Assembly: GCF_017357225.1 (NCBI RefSeq)
Contig: NZ_CP071604.1
Location: 1,429,001 to 1,493,000 of the forward strand
Length of the DNA stretch: 64,000 nt
DNA from: Rhizobium binae
GTDB taxonomy: Bacteria; Pseudomonadota; Alphaproteobacteria; Rhizobiales; Rhizobiaceae
Direction of reading: 5' to 3'
The notes beneath the pieces were generated by a model that worked only from the letters and a program-made list of their open reading frames with translations, was not told the DNA's origin and ran no database searches. Positions 8,329 through 16,987 of this stretch are shown here, in pieces. How positions within the stretch are numbered: the stretch's first letter is position 1; every line of letters starts with the position of its first letter. Position numbers and translations under genes: made by a program.

Positions 8329-9231
8329 TCAACGACGTGCCGCGATGCCGGTGGAAAGCGCCACGCCGATGCCGGTGATGACTGCGGCGCTGACCTCGGC
8401 AATGCCGACCGCTTCGCCGAGCAGGAAGCCGCCACCCAGCGTCGCCAGCACCGGCGTCAGCGCCGTGAAGGCGGCGGCCTGCGTGCCGCCGAGGGTTCTC
8501 ACCGCGGTGCCGTAGGCGAGCATCGCTACGAGGCCGGAAAGAACGCCCTGGCTCAGCGCCTGCAGGCCGATTTCCTGCAGGGGCGCCTGCGGCAACGAGG
8601 TGCCGAAGATCAGCGCCAGCGTTCCCATGATCAGGAAGGACCAGACGGCGATGAGCGCGCTCGCCTGCACGGCCGTCAGGCCGGAGCGACGGAAAGCATG
8701 CGTATAGCTCGCCCACAGAAGAGCGCCGGCGGGCAACAGCACGAAGCTTGTCCATGGCAGCGAGGCGTCGGCAAGGCTGCGCGCCAGCAGGATCAGCACG
8801 CCCGCGACGATTGCGACCAGCCCGGCAATACGTGTGCGGTCAGGTCTCTCGGCAAACAGCGCAGCCCCGATCAGGGCGGTGGCGAGCGGCATGGAGCCGC
8901 CGAGCAGAATGCCTGACGAGGCAGCCGGCGTCGAATGGATTGCGAAGGTGGTCAGCAGGAAGAAGACGGCGCCGGAACCGGACACCATGATCGCGAGCAG
9001 ATGAACCGGCAGGCCCTTCGGCAGCAGTCCCGTCCTCAGCCAGACGGGCGAAAGCACGAGGGCCGGAATGCCGAAGCGGATCAGCCCGATATCGATCGAG
9101 CCGAGCGGCGTTGCCGCGCTGTGGCGGGTGACAAGAAACCATGTCGCCCAGATCAGCACGGTGACGGTACCGCCGGCATAACCCAGCGTCTGCGACGGCG
9201 ACTTGTCGTTCGAAAATGCGATGGTGGTCAT
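8329..9231 (-). CDS. EamA/DMT-family exporter
   Basis: The protein (300 aa) is an inner-membrane transporter of the drug/metabolite superfamily with ten predicted helices in two EamA repeats, starting at about IWATWFLVTRHSA and at LLPAGALLWASYTHAF. Such proteins export amino acids or related metabolites. The start at 9231 has AAAGGA nearby. It is divergent from an Lrp/AsnC regulator gene, the usual pairing of an amino-acid exporter with its sensor, so an amino acid substrate is a fair guess but not proven. Confidence 0.88.
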   Translation of the reverse strand: MTTIAFSNDKSPSQTLGYAGGTVTVLIWATWFLVTRHSAATPLGSIDIGLIRFGIPALVLSPVWLRTGLLPKGLPVHLLAIMVSGSGAVFFLLTTFAIHSTPAASSGILLGGSMPLATALIGAALFAERPDRTRIAGLVAIVAGVLILLARSLADASLPWTSFVLLPAGALLWASYTHAFRRSGLTAVQASALIAVWSFLIMGTLALIFGTSLPQAPLQEIGLQALSQGVLSGLVAMLAYGTAVRTLGGTQAAAFTALTPVLATLGGGFLLGEAVGIAEVSAAVITGIGVALSTGIAARR

Positions 9232-9344
9232 CGTCTTATCCTTTCTCCGTCCGGAGCCTCTCCGGTTGAAGAAAAGACTAGCGCTGAAGGCCGAGGCATG
9301 TCCTTGCTATCTGTGGCTCGAAAACCATGATAAACGCAATCTTC

Positions 9345-9359
9345 TGCCAATTGGTGGCA
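9345..9359. promoter_or_regulatory. Candidate Lrp-type operator
   Basis: TGCCAATTGGTGGCA is a 15-bp inverted repeat (TGCCA/TGGCA) just upstream of the Lrp-type gene start and in the region shared with the divergent exporter gene. It may be the autoregulatory site. Evidence is position and symmetry only. Confidence 0.35.
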
Positions 9360-9374
9360 ACGAGGGTGATGAAA

Positions 9375-9848
9375 ATGCCAAACTTCGATAAATTCGATAT
9401 CGCCATTCTGAAATGCCTGCAGGAAGATGCGCGCGCCACCAATGTCGAGATTGCCGAGAAGGTCAACCTCTCGCCGTCGCCCTGCCTGCGCCGCATCCGC
9501 AATCTTGAACGCTCCGGCATTATCCGCGGCTACACCGCCGATATCGACCGCAAGGAGGTCGGCCTCGGCCTGACGGTTTTCGTCGAATTCAAGGTCGTCC
9601 ACCACAGCCGCGAGAATTCCGAGGCGCAGCAGAAGGCACTGCTTGCCATTCCCGAGATCGTTTCCTGTTTCCTGATCTCGGGCACGGCCGATTTCCTCGC
9701 CGAAGTGGTGGTGGAGGATCTCGCCGCCTATGAACGGCTGCTGACCGAAACGCTGCTGACCTTGCCGAATGTCAGCGACATCCGCTCGAACTTCGCCATC
9801 CGCAGCATCAAGACGCACGGACCGCTGAAGCTACCCGAGGGAAAGTAA
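9375..9848 (+). CDS. Lrp/AsnC-family transcriptional regulator
   Basis: The protein (157 aa) has an N-terminal winged helix-turn-helix (FDIAILKCLQEDARATNVEIAEKV, then SPSPCLRRIRNLE) and a C-terminal RAM ligand-binding domain (TVFVEFKVV to SIKTHGPLKLPE). Length is normal for Lrp/AsnC. I chose the ATG at 9375 because GAGG lies 9 nt upstream; the in-frame ATG at 9369 leaves too short a spacer. It is divergent from the EamA exporter gene, which it probably controls in response to an amino acid. Confidence 0.92.
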   Translation: MPNFDKFDIAILKCLQEDARATNVEIAEKVNLSPSPCLRRIRNLERSGIIRGYTADIDRKEVGLGLTVFVEFKVVHHSRENSEAQQKALLAIPEIVSCFLISGTADFLAEVVVEDLAAYERLLTETLLTLPNVSDIRSNFAIRSIKTHGPLKLPEGK

Positions 9849-9893
9849 TTTTCCTCGGGGCTTGTGCCTTTTCTCGGCCTGGCGCCCGGAGCC

Positions 9894-9953
9894 GCCCCTC
9901 ATCCGCCTGCCGGCACCGGGTCTCGACCCCCGGTAAGGGTTAGGGTGAGGGGC
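9894..9953. repeat. Intergenic palindromic element, CCCCTCATCC family
   Basis: A 60-bp element bounded by GCCCCTCA and TGAGGGGC, with a GC-rich interior containing ACCGGG/CCCGGT-like arms. It resembles the copy at 38741-38843, sharing CCCTCATCC at its left end, so these look like members of one mobile or mosaic repeat family. It lies between convergent genes. Confidence 0.6.
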
Positions 9954-9965
9954 AAATTCCAGGCG

Positions 9966-11339
9966 TTACAGCAGCGTCCCGCTGAGGATGAGCAGCGCCA
10001 CCGAGAAGTAGATGACGAGCCCGGTGACGTCGACCAGCGTGGCGACGAAGGGGGCCGAGGCGCTGGCCGGGTCGAGCCGCAGCTTCTGCAGCACGAAGGG
10101 CAGCATCGAGCCGCAGATCGAGCCGAAGGTGACGATCCCGATAAGGGCGGCAAACACCGTGATGGCGACCATCTGCCAGTGCGGACCGTAATCATAGAGC
10201 CCGGCCGACTGCCAGAAGACGATGCGGATGAAGCCGACGAGACCAAGGATCGCGCCGAGCACGATGCCGGTCGGCAGTTCGCGGAACAGCACCTTCCACC
10301 AATCCGAAAGCTTCAGCTCGCCGAGCGCCAATGCCCGGATGATCAGCGATGTCGCCTGCGACCCGGAATTGCCGCCCGAGCTCATGATCAGCGGGATGAA
10401 CAGCGTCAGCACCACAGCCTTTTCCAGTTCGCCCTCGAAATGCTGCATGGCGCTCGCCGTCAGCATCTCGCCGAGGAACAGGGCGGCAAGCCAGCCGGCG
10501 CGCTTGCGGATCATCCCGGCGAAGTTGATCTTCATATAGGGCTGGCCGAGCGCCTCCATGCCGCCGAACTTCTGGGCCGCTTCCGTCGTGTCTGCGATCA
10601 TCGTATCGATCACGTCGTCGACGGTGACGATGCCGAGCATCTGCCCATGGTCGTCGGTCACCGGCAAGGCGAGGAGGTCGTGCTTGCGGATCAGCCGGGC
10701 GACATCCTCCTGCTTCATCAGCGGATCGGCCGAAACCGGCGCGCCCTTCTGGGCGACCGAGAGGATGGAGGCCTCCGGCTCGCCGGTGATCAGGCGGCGC
10801 AGCGTCACCACGTGCATGAGCGCATGGCTTGCCTCGCCGAGCACATAGATGGCGTAGACGGTCTCGCGCGAGCGTTCGACCTGGCGCACATGATCGAGCG
10901 TCTGGGCAACGGTCCAGCTGTCGGGCACGCTGACGAATTCCGTCGTCATGATGCTGCCGGCGGTGCGCGGCGGATAGCCCATCAGGTGCTGGATCGCGAT
11001 GCGCACCGGCTCGTCGAGGCTGGCGAACAGCCGGGCGCGGGTCTCACCGTCGAGCTCGAGCAGCACGTCGGCGACGCGGTCGTTCGACATGCCGTGCAGC
11101 AGCCGTGCGGCATCCTCGGCGCCCATCAGCGCGAGGATTTCGGCGGCGTTGCGAAGCTCCGGCCGGTCGAGAATGTTGACGGCATAGTCGAGCGGCATGC
11201 CGGTCAGAACGCGCCCGGCGTCCTGGACTGCGAGCGCATTCAGCGCCTCGACGCGTTCGGCGATGGTTGCACCGCGGCTGTTGTTGATGAAGGCACGGGC
11301 GGCATGGCCTGCCCGAAGAGGGAAGCGATTGATATTCAT
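9966..11339 (-). CDS. mgtE: Magnesium transporter MgtE
   Basis: The protein (457 aa) is a Mg2+ channel/transporter. It has an N-terminal MgtE helical domain (about residues 30-130), two CBS domains with MGYPPRTAGSIMTTEFVSV and later LLALPVTDDHGQMLGIVTVDD, and five C-terminal membrane helices containing LTLFIPLIMSSGGNSGSQA, the pore signature. I preferred the ATG at 11339 (MNINRFPLRAG) over one six codons upstream. The CBS and N domains sense cytoplasmic Mg2+ and gate the pore. The leader has inverted repeats close to the start codon that may affect translation (see separate entry). Confidence 0.95.
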   Translation of the reverse strand: MNINRFPLRAGHAARAFINNSRGATIAERVEALNALAVQDAGRVLTGMPLDYAVNILDRPELRNAAEILALMGAEDAARLLHGMSNDRVADVLLELDGETRARLFASLDEPVRIAIQHLMGYPPRTAGSIMTTEFVSVPDSWTVAQTLDHVRQVERSRETVYAIYVLGEASHALMHVVTLRRLITGEPEASILSVAQKGAPVSADPLMKQEDVARLIRKHDLLALPVTDDHGQMLGIVTVDDVIDTMIADTTEAAQKFGGMEALGQPYMKINFAGMIRKRAGWLAALFLGEMLTASAMQHFEGELEKAVVLTLFIPLIMSSGGNSGSQATSLIIRALALGELKLSDWWKVLFRELPTGIVLGAILGLVGFIRIVFWQSAGLYDYGPHWQMVAITVFAALIGIVTFGSICGSMLPFVLQKLRLDPASASAPFVATLVDVTGLVIYFSVALLILSGTLL

Positions 11340-11342
11340 TGA

Positions 11343-11399
11343 GGCTCGCCTTTCCATCGATCCGCCGTAGCGTCCGACGGGCGAGCCGACAGGAGTCGG
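11343..11399 (-). promoter_or_regulatory. mgtE leader with competing hairpins
   Basis: Read on the transcribed strand, GGCTCGCC (11387-11380) pairs perfectly with GGCGAGCC (11350-11343), which ends 3 nt before the mgtE ATG. A second hairpin, CCGAC-loop-GTCGG (11399-11386), shares two bases with the first stem, so both cannot form fully. The arrangement could hide the ribosome binding region. No match to a known Mg2+ riboswitch class was recognised. Confidence 0.4.
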
Positions 11400-11603
11400 T
11401 CAGCGCACGAGGGCCGCGTACGGCAAAGGCAATCGACTGCTACTGTCGCTTGGCATCGCTAAGATGGCTCCGTTAAAATCCGTGGCAGGACGAGTGTCAT
11501 CCACGTGTCATGCTAAGTGGTCCCGAACGCGAAAAAAGTCAAGCGGAGTAAATGCTTAACGCCAGAATGTCGCACCCGCGCGCGACCTGCCTCGCCAATG
11601 GCT

Positions 11604-12833
11604 TCAGAGGGCCGGTGCGGTCCGGCCGCGGCGCTCCAGGCGTAGCGAGGCTGCGAAGACGAAAAGGCCGAGGAAGGACAGCGCGGCGCCGACATAGCCG
11701 GTTGCCGCAAAGCCGTAGCCCCAGGCGATGACGAGGCCGCCAAGCCAGGCGCCGAGCGCATTGGCGATGTTGAAGGCGGAATGGTTGGAGGCGGCCGCCA
11801 GCGTCTGCGCATCGGCGGCGACATCCATCAGCCGCGTCTGCAGCGCCGGCCCGGCGGCAAAACCGCAGCCGACGAGGAAGACCGAAAGGCCGAGCATATA
11901 GGGGTTGGCGGCGGTCAGCGCGAAGGTGGTCAGCACCACGATATTATAGATGAGCGAGCCGCCGATCGTGCCGAGCAGCGATTTGTCGGCCAGCCACGAG
12001 CCGATGAAATTGCCGGCGTTCATGCCGACGCCGAACAGGACCAGCATGATCGGAACCGCGCTTTCCGGCAGCATCGCCACCTTCGTCGTGGTCGAGGCGA
12101 TATAGCTGAACATGGCGAACATGCCGCCATAGCCGACGGCGGCGATGCCGAGCGTCAGCCAGACCTGTGGCCGGCGGAAGGCGCCGAGCTCGCGCAGGAA
12201 GCTCGCCTCTTCGGAGACCCTGTCTTTCGGAACGTGGAACCAGATCAGCGCCACTGTCAGCAGGCCGACGATGCCGACCGATAAAAACGCCACCTGCCAG
12301 TCGAGCGACTGACCGAAGAGCGTCGTCACCGGGGTGCCGAGGAGCGTGGCGATGGTCAGGCCGAGCATCACCCGCCCGACCGCGCGTGCCCGCCGATGCA
12401 CCGGCACCATCGAGGCAGCGACGAGGGCGGCAACGCCGAAATAGGCGCCGTGCGGCAGGCCGCTGACGAAGCGCAGCAGAGTGAACGTCTCGAAGGTCGG
12501 CGCCACGGCGCTGAGGATGTTGCCAATGGCAAAGACCAGCATCAGCATCAGAAGCAGCGTGCGGCGCGCCATCTTGGCCGCGAGCACGGCGATGACCGGC
12601 GCGCCGACGACGACGCCGAGCGCATAGGCGCTGATGACGTAGCCGGCCTGCGGCGTCGTGACCGAGAAGGTTTCGGCGACGTTGGGCAGCAGGCCCATGA
12701 TGGCGAATTCGCCGGTGCCGATGCCGAAGCCGCCGCAGGCCAGCGCCAGCTGAACCAGCGCGACGGTCGTCGACGACGGCAGCGCGGCCTCCGGCTGGCT
12801 TTCGATGGGTTCATTGATCGCGATCTGGCTCAC
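11604..12833 (-). CDS. MFS exporter, AraJ/YdhP-like
   Basis: The protein (409 aa) is a 12-helix major facilitator of the drug:H+ antiporter-1 type. It begins with a cytoplasmic stretch and then LVQLALACGGFGIGTGEFAIMGLLPNVAETF cut across the first helix, a hallmark of AraJ/YdhP-like exporters. The motif AAKMARRTLL fits the loop 2-3 signature. I chose the GTG at 12833 because AAGGAG sits 5-6 nt upstream; the frame extends 39 codons further without a better site. The substrate may be sugars or drugs. No regulator is adjacent except the divergent lipid-kinase gene across a 290-bp gap. Confidence 0.9.
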   Translation of the reverse strand: MSQIAINEPIESQPEAALPSSTTVALVQLALACGGFGIGTGEFAIMGLLPNVAETFSVTTPQAGYVISAYALGVVVGAPVIAVLAAKMARRTLLLMLMLVFAIGNILSAVAPTFETFTLLRFVSGLPHGAYFGVAALVAASMVPVHRRARAVGRVMLGLTIATLLGTPVTTLFGQSLDWQVAFLSVGIVGLLTVALIWFHVPKDRVSEEASFLRELGAFRRPQVWLTLGIAAVGYGGMFAMFSYIASTTTKVAMLPESAVPIMLVLFGVGMNAGNFIGSWLADKSLLGTIGGSLIYNIVVLTTFALTAANPYMLGLSVFLVGCGFAAGPALQTRLMDVAADAQTLAAASNHSAFNIANALGAWLGGLVIAWGYGFAATGYVGAALSFLGLFVFAASLRLERRGRTAPAL

Positions 12834-13123
12834 GAGAGCTCCTTGAGACGGTTCTCTGCTTGGCAAGGGCCTTGGCGCGGACGCGGGCCGATCGTTCGGA
12901 ATGGCAGGATGCGGAGGGGTAGTGGAACCTCCATCTATCCGCAACGCCACGGCCTGCGTCGAGTGCGTTTTTTGCAGTGCAGCGTCCTGTTATGTGCATA
13001 TGTCTGTTGCAATTTTTGCCTCTCCGGCGCTTCTGGGGAAAAGCGGCGGCGCTTGAAATCGCCGATACCGCAACCATCTCAGAGGCAAGGCAGGATCAGT
13101 TCACGCCAGAGACGGGAGCCCTC

Positions 13124-14068
13124 ATGAAGCTTGTAGGCTTTTTCAATCGCGACGGCGGCACATTCAGGACCACGGATATGCTGGCCTATGAGAAGAGGGC
13201 GGAGGCGGCTTTCCGGGATGCAGGTCACGATTTCGAAGCCATCGTTTTCTCCGGCAAGGAGATCATTCCGGCCATGGAGCGGGCCGCCAGGCGTGATGAT
13301 ATCGATGGCATCGTCGCCGGCGGCGGCGACGGCACGATTTCGGCGGCGGCATCGATTGCCTGGAAAAACGGCATTTCACTCGGTGTCGTGCCCGCTGGTA
13401 CGATGAACCTCTTTGCCCGCTCGCTGCGCGTGCCGCTCGATATCTGGCAGGCGCTCGATGTGCTCGCGACCGGCGAGATCGATAATGTCGATATTGCCAG
13501 CGCCAATGGCCGGCCCTTCATTCACCAGTTTTCCGCTGGCCTGCATGCCCGCATGGTGCGCTACCGCAATGCCTACAGCTATCGCTCCCGGCTGGGCAAG
13601 ATCCGGGCGAGCACCAAGGCCGCCCTCGGCGTCGTGTTCAATCCGCCGGAATTCGAGGTCGAATTCGAGGCGGCCGGCATGCGCGAGCGCCGCTGGGTGT
13701 CGGCGATCTCAGTCTCCAACAACCCCTTCGGCGAGAATGTGCTGCTCTACGCCGATAATCTCAGAAGCGGCGAACTCGGCTTCTATACGGCAAAACCGCT
13801 GAAGCCGCTCGGCGTCGCCCGCCTCGCCATCGACATGCTGCGTGGCAAGGTTCGCGAGAATGCCGATGTCATGGTCATGCACCCGGCCGAGGTACACCTG
13901 CATTTCCCGAAACTGCGGCGTAAGGCCAATTGTGTCATGGACGGCGAATTGTCGCCGCTCGCACGCGACGTTTCCCTCCGGCTGCATCCGCGCGAGCTGA
14001 AGGTCCTCGTCAAGCAAGGGCTCGCCGCTCAGGTGGACGCCGTCGAACGCCGTGAGCCTGCAGCCTGA
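13124..14068 (+). CDS. Diacylglycerol kinase-family (DAGKc) lipid kinase
   Basis: The protein (314 aa) has the DAGK/sphingosine-kinase catalytic domain: GIVAGGGDGTISAAAS (nucleotide-binding GGGDGT) followed by GVVPAGTMNLFARSL. The C-terminal half is the second beta domain with VMDGELSPLARDVSLRLHP near the end. Such enzymes phosphorylate diacylglycerol or related lipids at the membrane. Start at 13124 has GGGAG 7 nt upstream; the frame is open for 49 more codons but without start signals. The exact lipid is unknown, and the family also contains YegS-like members with other substrates. Confidence 0.88.
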   Translation: MKLVGFFNRDGGTFRTTDMLAYEKRAEAAFRDAGHDFEAIVFSGKEIIPAMERAARRDDIDGIVAGGGDGTISAAASIAWKNGISLGVVPAGTMNLFARSLRVPLDIWQALDVLATGEIDNVDIASANGRPFIHQFSAGLHARMVRYRNAYSYRSRLGKIRASTKAALGVVFNPPEFEVEFEAAGMRERRWVSAISVSNNPFGENVLLYADNLRSGELGFYTAKPLKPLGVARLAIDMLRGKVRENADVMVMHPAEVHLHFPKLRRKANCVMDGELSPLARDVSLRLHPRELKVLVKQGLAAQVDAVERREPAA

Positions 14069-14081
14069 GACCCGGAAGGCT

Positions 14082-15431
14082 TCAGAGCCGTGGCAGATAG
14101 GTGCGGTAGTCGAAATCCGAGACGGTGCGCAGATGCGCTAGCGCTTCCTTGCGTTTGGTGTCGCCATAAAGCGCCTGATAACGCGGGCCGACGATATCGG
14201 CGATGAAGGGCGAGGTGCGGAAGGTCTCGACCGCGCTCAGGAAATCATGCGTCAGCCGCGTCGTATTTTCCGGCGTATGCGAGGGTGTCGTCTCTTCGCC
14301 GGGATTGAGGTCGCCGTCGAGGCCGATGAGCATGCCGCCGAGGATCGCTGCAAGCAGTAGATAGGGATTGGCATCGGCGCCGGCGACGCGATGTTCGATG
14401 CGCGCGCCCGGCCCGTCCTTGTCGGGTATGCGGATCGCGGTTCCGCGATGGCCGCTGCCCCAGGTGAGATCGACCGGTGCGAAGGAGCCCGGCTGGAAGC
14501 GCCGGTAGGAGTTGGCGAAAGGGGCGAAGATCAGCTGCGCCTCGCGCATGGTCTTGAGCAGGCCTGCCGTCACCGATTTCAGCAATGTCGGCTCGCCGCC
14601 CTTGGCATCGAGGATGTTGCGGCCCTGCCGGTCGACGACGCTGGCATGGACATGCAGGCCGGAGCCGGCATGGTCGGAATAGGGTTTTGCCATGCAGGTC
14701 GATTTCAGCCCATGTCGGCGTGCCGCCTGCTCGGCGATGCGCTTCAGATAGAGGCAATCGTCGGCAGCCGCCAGCGCATCGGCGCGGTGCAGCAGATTGA
14801 CTTCGAACTGGCCGGGGCCGAACTCCGCCGTCGTCGCATCCGCCGGCAGCCCCTGGGCGGCCGCATAAGCCCGCAGCGTCTGCAGGTAGCCGTCGAGCGC
14901 ATCGACGGCGCTCATGTCGTAGAGCTGGAAACCATTCGGCTCGCCGCGATAGGTCAGGCTTTCCGGCGGGGAGGGGCGGCCGGTTTCGCGCCAGTCGCCC
15001 GACATCACATAGAATTCCAGCTCGGTGGCGACGACAGGCGTCAACCCGCGGCTGCGATAACGCTCGACCACGGAAGCGAGAATGGCGCGCGGATCCATGA
15101 AGCTCGGGCTGCCGTCGAATTCATGCATGGTGGCGAGCACCTGCATCGAGCCCTCCGGGGCCCAGGGCATCGGCGCGAGGCTGCGCCGGTCGGGAACGAC
15201 CATGCCGTCGGGATCGCCGATCGTCAGCGACAGGCCGGTGATATCGTCATTGTCGTCGCCCCAGATGTCGAGCGATTGCGTCGAGGTCGGCAGGCGGATC
15301 TCACCGGCCCAGGCCTTGCTTTCGGCGGCGGGCGGCAGCTGCTTGCCGCGCAGGTCGCCGTTCATGCCGACGATCAGGATCTCGAAACGCGGGTCGCCGC
15401 CGGCCTTGCCGTCCATCCTGCCGCTCGCCAT
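14082..15431 (-). CDS. Glutamine synthetase-family ligase, gamma-glutamylpolyamine type
   Basis: The protein (449 aa) belongs to the GS family but is closer to PuuA/SpuI-type gamma-glutamyl-amine ligases than to GlnA. It shows ATELEFYVMSG (metal-binding Glu), AEFGPGQFEVN, the GSGLHVHASV stretch and GARIEHRVAGADANPYLLLAAILGG. It probably glutamylates putrescine or another amine for catabolism, supported by the divergent SpuC-like aminotransferase 83 bp away. The start is uncertain: I use the ATG at 15431, but in-frame TTG codons at 15461 and 15455 also follow an AGGAG. Confidence 0.85.
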   Translation of the reverse strand: MASGRMDGKAGGDPRFEILIVGMNGDLRGKQLPPAAESKAWAGEIRLPTSTQSLDIWGDDNDDITGLSLTIGDPDGMVVPDRRSLAPMPWAPEGSMQVLATMHEFDGSPSFMDPRAILASVVERYRSRGLTPVVATELEFYVMSGDWRETGRPSPPESLTYRGEPNGFQLYDMSAVDALDGYLQTLRAYAAAQGLPADATTAEFGPGQFEVNLLHRADALAAADDCLYLKRIAEQAARRHGLKSTCMAKPYSDHAGSGLHVHASVVDRQGRNILDAKGGEPTLLKSVTAGLLKTMREAQLIFAPFANSYRRFQPGSFAPVDLTWGSGHRGTAIRIPDKDGPGARIEHRVAGADANPYLLLAAILGGMLIGLDGDLNPGEETTPSHTPENTTRLTHDFLSAVETFRTSPFIADIVGPRYQALYGDTKRKEALAHLRTVSDFDYRTYLPRL

Positions 15432-15514
15432 GACCTTGAAAATCCTCCGGGACAAGGCCAAGCTCCTATCCCATCAATAGCAGCCTTTCAATCCGCGAGG
15501 GTCTTTTACCAGCC

Positions 15515-16882
15515 ATGCCCGATACTCACCCGCCCTCGAACGTTGCCGCGATCGACGCAGCCCATCATCTGCACCCCTTCGCCGACATGAAAAAGCTGAA
15601 CGCCGATGGCGCCCGCATCATCCAGCGCGGCGAGGGCGTCCATATCTTCGATGATCGCGGCCGGAAATATCTCGATGGATTCGCCGGCCTCTGGTGCGTC
15701 AATATTGGCTATGGCCGCCGCGAGATCGCTGAGGCCGTCGCAAGGCAGATGAACGAGCTGCCCTATTATAACACCTTCTTCGGCACGACCTCGACGCCGA
15801 CGGCGTTGCTTGCGCAGAAGGTGACGTCGCACGCGGGCGCGCGTTTCAACCATATCTTCTTCACCGGCTCCGGTTCGGAGGCGAACGACACCTGGTTCCG
15901 CATGGCCCGCGTCTACTGGAGCGTCGTCGGCAGGCCGTCGAAGAAGATCGTCATCGCAAGGAAGAACGGCTATCACGGCTCGACCGTCGCCGGCGCCAGC
16001 CTCGGCGGCATGAAATACATGCACGAGCAGGGCGACCTGCCAATATCGGGCATCGTCCATATCGGCCAGCCCTACTGGTACGGCGAGGGCGGCGATCTCT
16101 CGCCTGATGAATTCGGTCTCAAGGTCGCCCGCGAGCTCGAAGCGAAGATCGACGAGCTCGGCGAGGAGAACGTCGCCGCCTTCGTCGCCGAGCCGGTGCA
16201 GGGAGCCGCCGGCGTCATCATCCCGCCCGAAACCTACTGGCCGGAGATCGACAGCATCTGCAAGGCGCGCAATATCCTGCTGGTGACCGACGAGGTGATC
16301 TGCGGTTTCGGCCGGTTGGGCGCCTGGTTCGGCCATCAGCATTTCGGCGTCGAGCCGGATCTGGCGCCGATTGCCAAGGGGCTCTCCTCCGGTTACCTGC
16401 CGATCGGCGGCGTGCTCGTCAGCGACAAGATCGCCGACGTGCTGATCAACGACGTCGGCGAGTTCAACCACGGCTTCACCTATTCCGGTCATCCCGTCTG
16501 TGCGGCCGCCGCCCTCGAGAACCTGCGCATCATCGAGGAGGAAAGGCTGGTCGAGCGCGTACGTGACGACATTGGCCCCTATTTCGGCAAGGCGTGGGCA
16601 GCGCTCGCCGATCATGACCTGGTCGGCGAGGCCGTCAGCATTGGCCTGATGGGCGGACTGCAGCTTGCTGCCGACAAGAGCACACGAACGCGTTATGAGA
16701 AGCCTGACCCGGTCGGGGCGCTGGTGCGCAATCACGCGCTGGCAAACGGCCTCGTGCTGCGCGCCACCGGAGACCGCATGCTGGCCTCGCCGCCACTCGT
16801 CATCAGCCACGCGGAGGTGGACGAGATGGCCAGGATTACCAAGCTGGCGCTGGATGCGGCCTGGAAGGAGCTGAAATCCTGA
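15515..16882 (+). CDS. spuC: Class III PLP aminotransferase, putrescine-pyruvate type
   Basis: The protein (455 aa) is a class III omega-aminotransferase closest to SpuC, which moves the amino group of putrescine or related amines to pyruvate. It shows FTGSGSEANDTWFRMAR (cofactor phosphate binding), NGYHGSTVAGASLGG, the Asp in LLVTDEVICGFGRLG and the PLP lysine in APIAKGLSSGYLPIG. Length is as expected. The divergent gamma-glutamyl ligase-like gene and this gene suggest a polyamine-catabolic locus. Beta-alanine or GABA as amino donor remains possible. Confidence 0.88.
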   Translation: MPDTHPPSNVAAIDAAHHLHPFADMKKLNADGARIIQRGEGVHIFDDRGRKYLDGFAGLWCVNIGYGRREIAEAVARQMNELPYYNTFFGTTSTPTALLAQKVTSHAGARFNHIFFTGSGSEANDTWFRMARVYWSVVGRPSKKIVIARKNGYHGSTVAGASLGGMKYMHEQGDLPISGIVHIGQPYWYGEGGDLSPDEFGLKVARELEAKIDELGEENVAAFVAEPVQGAAGVIIPPETYWPEIDSICKARNILLVTDEVICGFGRLGAWFGHQHFGVEPDLAPIAKGLSSGYLPIGGVLVSDKIADVLINDVGEFNHGFTYSGHPVCAAAALENLRIIEEERLVERVRDDIGPYFGKAWAALADHDLVGEAVSIGLMGGLQLAADKSTRTRYEKPDPVGALVRNHALANGLVLRATGDRMLASPPLVISHAEVDEMARITKLALDAAWKELKS

Positions 16883-16987
16883 TGTCTTTTGGCCGACCGG
16901 GTCTATTGCGGATGGTCGATAAGCAGGCTGTTCGCAACGCTCCTCGCGCTTCCGGCCATTCGGTCCCCAGCGACCGCCTTTTCCAGT

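Noticed and set aside
11343..11399. M-box (ykoK) Mg2+ riboswitch
   Set aside because: The leader is too short and lacks the recognisable M-box core; only competing stems are seen.
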